A DNA stretch of 16,909 bases from Tannerella sp. (GCA_031289445.1 JAITPL010000030.1:1-16909); one strand, 5' to 3'; shown: positions 1 to 7,701, numbered from the stretch's first letter. The notes: generated by a model not told the origin, from the letters alone. Translations and numbers: made by a program.

Positions 1-94
1 TATGTTCGTTGGCTGCCTGTCCGACAAACAATCCAAGTATTACGGCAACCAGTAGCAGGAATGCCATATTAGTAAAAATCTTCTTTGCTGTCAT
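1..94 (-). CDS. N-terminus of a membrane protein, possibly a dicarboxylate/amino-acid:cation symporter (partial)
   Basis: Only the first 31 codons lie in the window; the gene runs off the left edge. The start at 92-94 gives MTAKKIFTNM followed by a strongly hydrophobic stretch (residues 11-27, ending in ILGLFVGQ), which looks like a short basic N-terminus leading into a first transmembrane helix. An overlapping ATG at 96-98 is out of frame and stops after nine codons, so 94 is the likely start. A basic tail followed by a helix ending in GLFVG is reminiscent of DAACS-family sodium/proton:dicarboxylate symporters, but a fragment this short cannot prove that. The 5' side is filled by a 7-bp repeat array (102-236) in which I see no promoter box. 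I am fairly sure it is coding and unsure of the family. Confidence 0.5.
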   Translation of the reverse strand, partial: MTAKKIFTNMAFLLLVAVILGLFVGQAANEH

Positions 95-101
95 ACATTT
101 T

Positions 102-236
102 GAAAATTAGAAGTTAGAAGTTAGAAATTGAGGGAATTAAGAATTAAAAATCAAGAATTAAGAGAGAAAAATGAGAAGGTAGATAGTAGAAAGTAGAAGT
201 TAGAAAGTAAGACGTAGAAAATAGGAAATAGGACGT
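102..236. repeat. Heptanucleotide tandem array, AGAAGTT-like (19 units)
   Basis: Eighteen 7-bp units and one 9-bp unit (130-138) run without interruption. Typical units on the plus strand are AGAAGTT, AGAAAGT, AAGAATT, AGGAAAT and AGGACGT. The plus strand is almost all purine plus T, with very few C residues. The same heptamer, as its reverse complement TTCTAAC, forms the array at 7653-7701. It lies between the start of the left-edge gene and the 21-bp array. I see no sign of coding. Confidence 0.9.
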
Positions 237-321
237 ACTTGAAACCTTTGCCTCGATGTTCCTCAAATTCAGCCTTCGCTTGTTTATTGATAATCTCAAC
301 AAGTCGAAAGCTGCAAAGGAA

Positions 322-888
322 AATCAGTCGCTCATTCCAAGAAATCAGCCATTCGTTCCTAAGAATCAGTCGCTCATTCCCAGAAATCAGCCGCTCATTC
401 CCATAAATCAGCCGCTCATTCCCAGAAATCAGTCGCTCATTCTCAGGAATAAACCGTTCATTCCTAAAAATCAATCACTCATTCCAAGAAATCAGCCGCT
501 CGTTCCTAGGAATTAGCCATTCGTACCCAAGAATCAGTCGCTCATTCCCGGAAATCAGTCGCTCATTACTAGAAATTAGCCATTCGTGCCCAAGAATCAG
601 TCGCTCATTCCAATAAATCAATCACTCATTCCCAAAAATCAGTCGCTCATTCCAAGAAATAAGTCACTCATTCCAAGAAATCAGCCATTCGTTCCCAAGA
701 ATCAGTCGCTCATTCCTAGGAATCAATCGCTCATTCCCAAAAATCAATCACTCATTCCAAGAAATAAGCCACTCATTCCTAAAAATCAGTCACTCATTCC
801 CGGAAATCAGTCGCTCATTCCCGGAAATCAGTCATTCATTCTCAGAAATAAGCCGCTCATTCCCAGGAATAAGCCGCTCATTTCCAAG
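322..888. repeat. Minisatellite: 27 tandem copies of a 21-bp unit
   Basis: Twenty-seven units of exactly 21 bp with no indel (567 bp). The commonest unit starts AATCAGTCGCTCATTCC and ends with a variable four bases such as CAGA, AAGA, TAGG or CGGA. Units differ by point changes only. A variant containing CCATTCGT followed by CCCAAG or CCTAAG occurs at 343, 511, 574 and 679 and is always followed by a standard unit, which points to block duplication. On the plus strand the units read as a seven-residue repeat, NQSLIPR-like, but in-frame TAG codons at 514 and 577 break it. On the minus strand TCA triplets in register give TGA stops, for example in the unit starting at 469. It is probably non-coding or decayed. 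It begins seven bases from the stop codon of the thioredoxin-like gene (stop at 895-897). Confidence 0.95.
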
Positions 889-894
889 AAATTT

Positions 895-1875
895 CTAATT
901 TAGATATTCTTCTAGCTTTGCGTCCAGATCCTCGCCTCGAAGATTTTTCGCTACTATTACTCCCTCATTGTCAATCAAGACATTGGACGGTATAGCGCGG
1001 ATGCCATAGAGCGCTGCCGCCTCGTTTTCCCAGTATTTCAGATCGGAGATATGCGTCCAAGTCAAGCTATCTTTCTCGATGGCTTTTTCCCAGGCTGCTT
1101 TGTCAAAGTCGAGCGAAACGCCTACTATATCGAATCCCTTTTCCTTATACTTGTTGTAAGCCGCTACCACATTGGGATTTTCGTAACGGCAGGGACCACA
1201 CCACGCCGCCCAGAAATCGACCAACACATAACCCTTGCCGAGTTTGTCCGACAAGCTGACAGGCTTTCCTTCCGGCGTATTAAGCGTAAAATCCGGTGCA
1301 TGTTTGCCTATGCTTACCGCTTCCAGAGTAACGACCAGCTTTTCCAGTATTTTGACATACTGCGTGTTCAGCAACCGACTGTCGAGCAAGGCTATGTTAG
1401 CGCGGATTTCATCGGGCGTCAGGCGATACGCAAAATTGCGGTACAGCACGTATGCCGAAACCAGCGACGCCGGATGAGCTTTGATAAACTCGTCGATTTT
1501 CACGTCGTTTTGATTCTTCTGGTAGTCCGTAAACAGGTCTTGCAAGGCAGAGCCTTCGACTTTCGTATCGCGCGAGTATCGCGATGTGTCAAGCGCAACC
1601 TTGACCGGATTTTCGTCAAGAAACAGCATATACGAACTCTTGAGCGTGTCAAGTGTTAATCCGTAAATCTCAGGCAATTCCGCTTTGGCTGCGAACTTGA
1701 ACTTGCCTTCCGAGATGACTGCCGAGTCAATCAGGATGTACTTTTTATTTACAAACTTTTGCAAATAAACTTTGCCGGATGCAAGGCCTTCAACTGTTCC
1801 GTCGATAAACAAATTGTTGTTTGCGCACGAAAAGGCGACCAGGCCGACGATGATGATAAAGAAACTTTTTTTCAT
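895..1875 (-). CDS. TlpA-like thiol-disulfide oxidoreductase lipoprotein with DUF4369-like N-terminal domain
   Basis: 326 residues. The N-terminus MKKSFFIIIVGLVAFSC is a lipoprotein signal with the acylated cysteine at residue 17, so the protein is probably membrane-anchored and facing the periplasm. Residues about 22-115 (IDGTVEGL..GKVYLQK..ID) match the DUF4369 type of domain often fused to thioredoxins in Bacteroidetes. Residues about 188-326 form a redoxin/AhpC-TSA domain with the active site WCGPC at 225-229 and the cis-proline in AIPSN (P296). The expected role is reduction or isomerisation of disulfides in exported proteins; the partner is unknown. It has its own promoter at 2160-2190 and a leader of roughly 275 bases. 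Its stop codon is seven bases from the 27-copy repeat. Its length is normal for the family. Confidence 0.92.
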   Translation of the reverse strand: MKKSFFIIIVGLVAFSCANNNLFIDGTVEGLASGKVYLQKFVNKKYILIDSAVISEGKFKFAAKAELPEIYGLTLDTLKSSYMLFLDENPVKVALDTSRYSRDTKVEGSALQDLFTDYQKNQNDVKIDEFIKAHPASLVSAYVLYRNFAYRLTPDEIRANIALLDSRLLNTQYVKILEKLVVTLEAVSIGKHAPDFTLNTPEGKPVSLSDKLGKGYVLVDFWAAWCGPCRYENPNVVAAYNKYKEKGFDIVGVSLDFDKAAWEKAIEKDSLTWTHISDLKYWENEAAALYGIRAIPSNVLIDNEGVIVAKNLRGEDLDAKLEEYLN

Positions 1876-2302
1876 AATTAAACTATATTTGAGTTGTTAT
1901 TAATATTTCAAGAGCAAGAGCAAGGGCAATCAATTCCGGGTGATTGCACGATGTAAAAATTAAATCCCGTCTCGCCAAGGCCACCTCCCGCGCCGGCGGT
2001 TTCATTTCCATGAACGGCTATGTCCCGGAAAGACAACCGTCGGCGTCGTAGGCGTCTCGCAACGCGAATCAAAAAAATAACCTAAACATTCAGAAACAAT
2101 CACTATAAACTAATACCCAATTATATTCACTATCAAACTTTTTCGCTAATTTGACACTGCAAAGGTACAGCTTTGTCGCGACCGCCACAATACCATCTTT
2201 ATGGTAATTTTTCTTACGCGGTTAATTTTCGACATGTTGCGGCGTTAAAAACCGATTTTTTATGGAGACTGAGAATGTCTGCCCTAACGGACAAGCGCCG
2301 CA
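1876..2302. other. Intergenic region with a GC-rich unexplained segment
   Basis: This 427-bp gap holds the promoter of the thioredoxin-like gene (2160-2190). It also contains a short hexamer run (caagag/caaggg, about 1910-1930) and a GC-rich stretch at about 1963-2070 that differs from the AT-rich surroundings. That stretch has an open minus-strand frame from about 2090 to 1918 (reading SFRDIAVHGNE and GETGFNFYIVQSPG) without an ATG. It may be a gene remnant or dispersed repeat. I cannot name it. Confidence 0.4.
2160..2206 (-). promoter_or_regulatory. Promoter of the thioredoxin-like gene, with adjacent hairpin
   Basis: On the minus strand TACCTTTG (2160-2167) matches the Bacteroidetes -7 consensus TAnnTTTG. 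A TTGTGG element (2185-2190) lies 20 bp upstream at the -33 position. Directly upstream is a small palindrome, TACCAT-cttt-ATGGTA (2191-2206), well placed for a regulator but of unknown function. Confidence 0.6.
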
Positions 2303-3871
2303 TTAATCCTCAATTATCCATTCTCCGAGTGTTCGCAGGTTGTTGTCGAACTGCACTCCAATCTTGACTATCCTCTTGCCCGACATCTGATAACGCATGG
2401 CGTAGTTCTTCGCTTTGATTTGCAGTAAGGCCTGCGCTGCCGTAGCGTTCTCGCTGAGCTTGAACTCGAAGATATAAACGGCATCCTTAGTCTCGACTAC
2501 CGCATCGCTGCTGCCTTTCGAAGAATGCTCTTCGACCTTGATGAACTGCCCCATCATCGTGAATATCAAATAAAATATTGTCTGATAATGCTTTTCCGTC
2601 CTGTTTTCGAGGTCGAAGGGGATAGCGGCAAATGAAGTCTGCAAGCGTAGCAGCATGGTTTCTATATCACCCGCCACCAAGTCGCGACATAACTTGCGTA
2701 CATCAAACTCTGTCGTAGGCCTGCTGGCGGGAAGATAGGTTATCAGCTCGTTCAGAAAACCGTACTTCACCTCCTCGTTAGGATAGCCCAACTTGAACTC
2801 GTCGTAATCCGTATCATACGACTTGATAGTCAGGTAACCGGATTGATAGAAGATTGGAATCGGGTTTGACATATCGGCCCTATAATCCATAATCTGCTGG
2901 GCGGAAATATCAACCTCGTCGTTACTGAACTCGCGCACGTCCATGTCGCCTCGCTTGATAAGATTTACAAGAAAAGTCGGCGTACCGGTCTCAAACCAGT
3001 AATAACCGAAATAGCGATTCAGTAGAGTGTTAAGCACGCTGTACGGGTTATAAATATCAGGGCTTTGGCGGGCAAAATGGTAGCCGTCATAACGTTTTTT
3101 CATTCCTGCAAGAGCAGCTTCGAAAGTCATTCCGTTTTCCTTGCCAAGCGCCTGTATTTCCGGCTCGAAATTTTGCACGAGTTCCTCTTCCGCGATGCCG
3201 CATATAGCCGCATATTCCTTATTCAGACTAATATCGGTCAGGAAGTTAAGGTCGCTGAAGATGCCTAACTTGGCAAATTTGGTTACGCCTGTCAACATCA
3301 CAAAACGGATATTGGCGTCGTTGCTTTTCAAGACGCCGTAAAAACCTTTCAGCAAATCGCGCATAGCGTCGTTCAATTTCTCGTCTTCCAGAGTATTGAC
3401 CAGAGGTTTGTCGTACTCGTCTATCAAAACTACAACTTTCTGCTGCGATACTTCGCGTGCACGGCTGATAATATGTTTAAAACGCAGTGCAAAGGTCGTT
3501 TTCTTTTCTTTTCGTCCCCAAACATCCTCATATATCGACAAAACATCATCAAGCACGGCTTCGAGCTTCGATATCGAAGTATAAGACTCGTTGTTGAAGT
3601 CGATGTAGATGACCGGATATACTGTCCAGTCCTTTTCGAGTTCAGCTATGGCAAGTCCCTCGAAGAGTTCCTTCTTTCCGAGAAAATAGTCGCGCAGGGT
3701 CGAGAGCAGGAGGCTCTTGCCGAAGCGTCTTGGGCGGCCGAGAAAATAAGGCTTTCCCATTGTAACAAGCCTGTATATATAGGCAGTCTTATCTACATAT
3801 AAATAGCCATTTTGACGCAAATCTTCAAAGTCCTGTATGCCGAGCGGCAATTTTCTTAGTTTGTTGTCCAT
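2303..3871 (-). CDS. AAA-ATPase-like protein with C-terminal PD-(D/E)XK nuclease-fold domain
   Basis: 522 residues. The first half (about 5-230) has the hallmarks of the AAA-ATPase-like family PF09820: PLGIQDFEDLRQNGYLYVDKT at the N-terminus, a Walker-A-like GRPRRFGKS (45-53), a Walker B VVVLIDEYD (146-154) and a sensor-like LTGVTKF (193-199). The C-terminal part (about 430-520) matches the PD-(D/E)XK nuclease superfamily (PF08011 type), with D456 and the EFK motif at 469-471. The proteins are common and often multicopy in Bacteroidetes. Their job is not established, although nucleotide-dependent nucleic-acid handling or defence has been proposed for related folds. It starts 75 bases after the GH3 stop codon, separated by a heptamer array (3920-3968). 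No clear promoter is visible, so it may be read with the genes upstream. Both motif sets are intact. Confidence 0.92.
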   Translation of the reverse strand: MDNKLRKLPLGIQDFEDLRQNGYLYVDKTAYIYRLVTMGKPYFLGRPRRFGKSLLLSTLRDYFLGKKELFEGLAIAELEKDWTVYPVIYIDFNNESYTSISKLEAVLDDVLSIYEDVWGRKEKKTTFALRFKHIISRAREVSQQKVVVLIDEYDKPLVNTLEDEKLNDAMRDLLKGFYGVLKSNDANIRFVMLTGVTKFAKLGIFSDLNFLTDISLNKEYAAICGIAEEELVQNFEPEIQALGKENGMTFEAALAGMKKRYDGYHFARQSPDIYNPYSVLNTLLNRYFGYYWFETGTPTFLVNLIKRGDMDVREFSNDEVDISAQQIMDYRADMSNPIPIFYQSGYLTIKSYDTDYDEFKLGYPNEEVKYGFLNELITYLPASRPTTEFDVRKLCRDLVAGDIETMLLRLQTSFAAIPFDLENRTEKHYQTIFYLIFTMMGQFIKVEEHSSKGSSDAVVETKDAVYIFEFKLSENATAAQALLQIKAKNYAMRYQMSGKRIVKIGVQFDNNLRTLGEWIIED

Positions 3872-3919
3872 AACAAAACGGTATTAATCACACAAATACA
3901 AGCATATCGGCAATAACCC

Positions 3920-3968
3920 AAATTGTCAATTATCAATTATCAATTGTCAATTATCGATTGTCAGTTCT
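3920..3968. repeat. Heptanucleotide tandem array, CAATTAT-like (7 units)
   Basis: Seven consecutive 7-bp units: aaattgt, caattat, caattat, caattgt, caattat, cgattgt, cagttct. A further caataac at 3911-3917 may be a decayed unit. The array covers the last codons and stop (3947-3949) of the GH3 gene, encoding its final LTIDN. The sequence differs from the AGAAGTT family but has the same period. Confidence 0.85.
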
Positions 3969-6547
3969 ACGGCTTTGAGGTCTTTGTCGGCAGAAGATGA
4001 GCCATAGAGGAGGGTATATTTACCCGGGCGCACTTCGAGCGTCTGTGTGGGGTCGTCGAAGGAGTAGAAAGCTTGCGGCTCAAGTGTTATCTCGGCCTTG
4101 ACCGTCTCTCCGGCCTTGACCGCGACACGACTGAAACCTTTCAATGCTTTGAGCGGACCGGCAGGGTCGTTGGGATTGCGGACATATACCTGCACTACCT
4201 CTTCGCCGTCCATAGAGCCGTTGTTACTGAGTGCGACGCTCAGCGTAACACTCGATTCGCGGTCAATCTCGGAAGCCGAAAGAGTGGCGTCGCCGAAACT
4301 GAAAGCGCTGTAGCCAAGTCCATATCCGAATGGATAGAGAGGCTTTTCGGTCATATAGCGATAAGTGCGTCCCTGCATACTGTAATCCTCGAAATCTGGT
4401 ATTTGAGAAGCCGATTTATAGAAAGTTACAGGCAGTTTGCCCGAAGGGTTGCAGTCTCCGAAGAGTATGTCGGCGACGGCAGTACCGGCTTCCTGTCCAC
4501 CGTACCATGCGTTGAGGATAGCGTCCAGATTTTCATCTTCCCAAGTAAGGGCGAGGGCGCTGCCGGTGCATACTACGAAGATGACCGGTTTGCCTGTTGC
4601 CTTGAGAGCTTTAAGCATGTCACGCTGTACCTTCGGCAATTCTATATCCGTGCGGTCGCCTTTCCTGAAACCGTCGATAAGCACCGGCATCTCTTCGCCT
4701 TCGAGACGTGGAGACAAGCCGCCGACAAATATTATCACATCGGCGTCTTTGGCTTTAGCGGCTGTTTCAACAGGGTTTACCGGCTTGTAGTATCCGATGG
4801 AGAAATTGAGATAGGCGCCGCCGAGTTTTTGCAAGTATTCAATCTTGACCGGATATTTGCGGCCTTGCTCGGCTTTGAGAATATATTGACGGTTGCCGCC
4901 ATTATCCTTGTCCCACAGTTCGATAACTTTCTCGTCGCCTACAAACATGCGGAAAGCATCGTTGCCTGACAGTTTGATGGTTACATCGCCGGTAACAGGT
5001 GATTCAAACTCGCCTGTGAAGCGGGCTGTGAAGTTAGTCAGATTGACGTTGGGTGCAAACTGGGTATCGCCTCCGGTCGAATAATGAATCTCGGCAGCTG
5101 CGCCTTTGTGGACAGGAGCGCCTTCAAAATCGGTATTGTTGAAGAACTCGGCAGTCAGACCCTGTTCGCCGCCGGAGGTTATTTTATTCATCAGGTCGTT
5201 GAACATCAGGTTATCCGTATGGTTGCATCCCGGCTCATAAATTACTTCCGCATTTGGCAGTTTGTTGCTTATGCCTTCGAGGATGGTTACGGTATGTGTA
5301 GGGAAGCCGTTATAGTTAGCCCATAGCGTAGTCGAGTCATTGGCATTGGGTCCGACGACGGCTATTTTTTTCAATTCCTTGCTCAATGGCAACGTTTGAT
5401 TGGCATTTTTGAGCAGCACCATACATTTGCGTGCCATCTCAAGCGAATATTCTACATGCTCTTCGCTCTCCACGACGCTGTAAGGAATAGCGGAATAGGG
5501 AACAATCTCGTCGGGGTCGAACATACCCAGCTGGAAACGCCCTCTGAAAAGCCGGCGCAGCGAAACATCAAGTTCTTCTTCCTTGATAGCGCCCTTGTTG
5601 ACTGCTTCGATTAATGCTTTATAGCTGCCGCCGCACTCCAGATCCGTCCCTGAGAGGACTGCTCCAACCGATGCCGCTTGAGCGTCGGGATGCGTCTCGT
5701 GAGCTCCTTTGCGCCAGAAATCGTCAATAGCGCCGCAGTCGGAGACGACGATATTATCATATCCCCACGAGTTGCGCAGTATGTCAACGAGCAGGCGGTC
5801 GCTGCCACAGCATGGCTCGCCCTCATAGCGATTGTAGGCGCACATCACCTCCTGCACGTCGCCTTCCTTGACGAGAGTCTCGAAAGCCGGCAGATATGTC
5901 AGCCAGAGGTCGCGGGGCGAGACGGAGGCGTTATATGAGTGGCGATTCCATTCCGGCCCGCTATGCACGGCGTAATGCTTGGCGCAGGCATGTGTCTTGA
6001 GATATAAGGGGTCGTCGCCCTGCAGTCCGCGTACGACAGCCAGACCGAGCCGCGAAGTCAGATAAGGGTCTTCGCCATAAGTCTCCATACCGCGTCCCCA
6101 GCGCGGGTCGCGGAAGATATTGATATTAGGCGTCCAGAAAGTCAAACCCTTATAGCGGTCGTACTCATTGTCTTTCTGATACCGGTGATATTTGGCTCTC
6201 GCCTCGTCGCTGACGATTGTGAAAGTACGCAGTATCAGTTCCTCGTCAAAGGTAGCCGCCATGCCGATGGATTGCGGAAAGACGGTAGCCTTGCCGGCAC
6301 GCGCTACACCGTGCAGCGCTTCGTTCCACCAGTCGTAGATCGGGATGCCCAGACGCTCGATAGCGGGCGTTGAATTCATCATCTGCCCCACTTTTTCTTC
6401 TATGGTCAAGCGTCCGAGCAAGTCGTCGATACGCTCGTCAATACTCAGTTCCGGGTTACGGAAAGTAAACTCGTAGGACACTTTTTCCTTGCATCCCCAT
6501 AATGCCGTCATTGCAACGGCCATAAAAATCACAAATCTCGTTTTCAT
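3947..6547 (-). CDS. Glycoside hydrolase family 3 lipoprotein with PA14 insert (beta-xylosidase/beta-glucosidase type)
   Basis: 866 residues from the chosen start. The frame extends upstream to 6619, but MKTRFVIFMAVAMTALWGC from 6547 is a clean lipoprotein signal (cysteine 19), so the shorter start is preferred. The GH3 N-terminal barrel (about 35-345) contains WWNEALHGV (73-81), KHYAVHSGPE (190-199) and the nucleophile loop IVVSDCGAIDD with D270. The WWNEALHGV and SDCGAI signatures are more like beta-xylosidase/arabinosidase members than classical BglX. The C-terminal GH3 domain (about 370-745) is split by a PA14 carbohydrate-binding-like domain at about 463-588. The acidic cluster LEGEEM (615-620) is the likely site of the acid/base. 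A fibronectin-III-like domain closes the protein (about 785-855). It should remove terminal sugars from oligosaccharides at the outer or inner membrane face. The exact substrate is not deducible. Confidence 0.93.
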   Translation of the reverse strand: MKTRFVIFMAVAMTALWGCKEKVSYEFTFRNPELSIDERIDDLLGRLTIEEKVGQMMNSTPAIERLGIPIYDWWNEALHGVARAGKATVFPQSIGMAATFDEELILRTFTIVSDEARAKYHRYQKDNEYDRYKGLTFWTPNINIFRDPRWGRGMETYGEDPYLTSRLGLAVVRGLQGDDPLYLKTHACAKHYAVHSGPEWNRHSYNASVSPRDLWLTYLPAFETLVKEGDVQEVMCAYNRYEGEPCCGSDRLLVDILRNSWGYDNIVVSDCGAIDDFWRKGAHETHPDAQAASVGAVLSGTDLECGGSYKALIEAVNKGAIKEEELDVSLRRLFRGRFQLGMFDPDEIVPYSAIPYSVVESEEHVEYSLEMARKCMVLLKNANQTLPLSKELKKIAVVGPNANDSTTLWANYNGFPTHTVTILEGISNKLPNAEVIYEPGCNHTDNLMFNDLMNKITSGGEQGLTAEFFNNTDFEGAPVHKGAAAEIHYSTGGDTQFAPNVNLTNFTARFTGEFESPVTGDVTIKLSGNDAFRMFVGDEKVIELWDKDNGGNRQYILKAEQGRKYPVKIEYLQKLGGAYLNFSIGYYKPVNPVETAAKAKDADVIIFVGGLSPRLEGEEMPVLIDGFRKGDRTDIELPKVQRDMLKALKATGKPVIFVVCTGSALALTWEDENLDAILNAWYGGQEAGTAVADILFGDCNPSGKLPVTFYKSASQIPDFEDYSMQGRTYRYMTEKPLYPFGYGLGYSAFSFGDATLSASEIDRESSVTLSVALSNNGSMDGEEVVQVYVRNPNDPAGPLKALKGFSRVAVKAGETVKAEITLEPQAFYSFDDPTQTLEVRPGKYTLLYGSSSADKDLKAVELTIDN

Positions 6548-6594
6548 ATTTATATTAGTATTTTCTAAAAAATCACAAATCTCAATTTTATCCG

Positions 6595-6715
6595 CGAAAT
6601 GAAGTCGCCTCCAAGACAATCACACGAAACGAAGCCGTCTCTAAGGTAATTCTGCGAAACGAAGTTCGCCTTCAAGGCAATTCCTCGAAACGAAGTTCGA
6701 CGCGGTCAATCTCAT
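6595..6715. repeat. Degenerate 30-bp tandem repeat (4 units)
   Basis: Units start at 6595, 6625, 6655 and 6686, with lengths 30, 30, 31 and 30. Each opens with CGAAAYGAAG, followed by a variable part containing CAAGRCAAT or similar. It fills most of the gap between the aldo/keto reductase and the GH3 gene and would be transcribed as part of a joint message or of the GH3 leader. Confidence 0.8.
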
Positions 6716-6745
6716 GAAAGCAGTTTAGAAGCGACGCCAAACCGT

Positions 6746-7624
6746 TTATTTTCTCATTACTCTCTCTATGGCGTCGTCCATTTGTTCCACTGATTCGAGG
6801 CCGAGCGTCATGCAATGGATGTTTGCTTCGGTGAGTGCGAAACGTATAGACTGTTCGCGCTCCTCGTCGCTGACATTCTTGCCTTCGCCAAAGATTTTCA
6901 TCCCTATCACGCCCTTGCCGTTGGCTTTGGCGCGACCGAGTATCTCCTTTATCTCGTCAGGCGTTCCGTCCATCAACGTCTGAAAAGGGTTGATGCGTGC
7001 CATGATAACGTCAACCCATGGATTGACCGCCGCCTCGCGAAGGGCGCCAATATCGTGGCACGACACGCCTACCGCCCTGACCTTACCTGCCTTCTTGGCT
7101 TTAGCAAAGCCTTCCATGTAATGTGTCCGCTTCGTAGCCCAGTCGCCGCTCATCATGCAGTGCATCAGCAGAATATCTATATAATCCGTACCAAATTCTT
7201 TCAGATAGCGGGTGATATTGTCCTCCACCGATTCGACATTGTTGGAGCCGTCGTCATGCGTCCACATCTTGGTTAGCAGCGTCAGTTCCTTACGCGGCAG
7301 CGTCTTGATAGATTCGCCCACATAAGGAATAGAGCCGTAGCTATCGGCTGTGTCGTAGAAACGTATCCCACGCTCGTAAGCGTGCAGGGCGAGGCGTTTG
7401 AAATTGTCCATTCCTATCCGCGTCTGGTTTGACGATTTATTACCGCCCTTAGAGCCGGATCCCATCGCTATACGCGAGGCTGTAAGGCCGCTATTGCCAA
7501 GCGCGACCTTATCAACTGTGCCTTCGTATGGCAGCGCGAAATGCACGCCTGCCATGCCCGATTGCAAAACCGAAATACCTGCCAGCCCTAAAGCGCCGGC
7601 CTTGATAAATTTACGTCTGTTCAT
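6746..7624 (-). CDS. Tat-exported aldo/keto reductase
   Basis: 292 residues from the ATG at 7622-7624; an in-frame ATG at 7631-7633 adds only MEK, and either is possible. The N-terminus NRRKFIKAGALGLAGIS is a twin-arginine signal, so the protein is predicted to fold in the cytosol with its cofactor and be exported. Numbered from the longer start, the (alpha/beta)8 fold carries the AKR tetrad: D94 and Y99 in FYDTADSYG, K122 in LLTKM and H158 in LLMHCM. It should reduce a carbonyl or oxidise an alcohol or sugar with NADP(H), but the substrate cannot be told. It follows the lactonase-type gene across a 56-65 bp spacer containing a heptamer array and precedes the GH3 gene by about 200 bp, so co-transcription with the lactonase is plausible. 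Confidence 0.9.
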   Translation of the reverse strand: MNRRKFIKAGALGLAGISVLQSGMAGVHFALPYEGTVDKVALGNSGLTASRIAMGSGSKGGNKSSNQTRIGMDNFKRLALHAYERGIRFYDTADSYGSIPYVGESIKTLPRKELTLLTKMWTHDDGSNNVESVEDNITRYLKEFGTDYIDILLMHCMMSGDWATKRTHYMEGFAKAKKAGKVRAVGVSCHDIGALREAAVNPWVDVIMARINPFQTLMDGTPDEIKEILGRAKANGKGVIGMKIFGEGKNVSDEEREQSIRFALTEANIHCMTLGLESVEQMDDAIERVMRK

Positions 7625-7652
7625 CTTTTCCATATAATCACTTTTTTTGAAT

Positions 7653-7701
7653 TTCTACTTTCTAACTTCTGATTTCTAACTTCTAACTTCTACTTTCTAA
7701 C
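7653..7701. repeat. Heptanucleotide tandem array, TTCTAAC (7 perfect-length units)
   Basis: Units are ttctact, ttctaac, ttctgat, ttctaac, ttctaac, ttctact, ttctaac, with no indels. The reverse complement GTTAGAA is a rotation of AGAAGTT, so this is the same satellite family as 102-236 in the opposite orientation relative to the map. The stop codon of the lactonase-type gene (7690-7692) lies inside the sixth unit. Confidence 0.92.

Noticed and set aside
151..474. Minus-strand 107-codon frame reading NERLISG repeats into a hydrophobic tail
   Set aside because: It starts inside the array, is stopped upstream by TGA, and its tail is just the translated heptamer array.
322..888. CRISPR array
   Set aside because: Units are directly adjacent with no unique spacers, and no cas gene is present.
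256..903. Plus-strand open frames reading as NQSLIPR-type repeats across the 21-bp array
   Set aside because: The frame is broken by TAG at 514 and 577, has no promoter or ribosome site, and overlaps the end of the thioredoxin-like gene. It is better explained by the repeat period being a multiple of three.
4073..4969. Plus-strand 298-codon frame antisense to the GH3 gene
   Set aside because: It is a shadow of a strongly conserved coding region and its translation has no recognisable domain.
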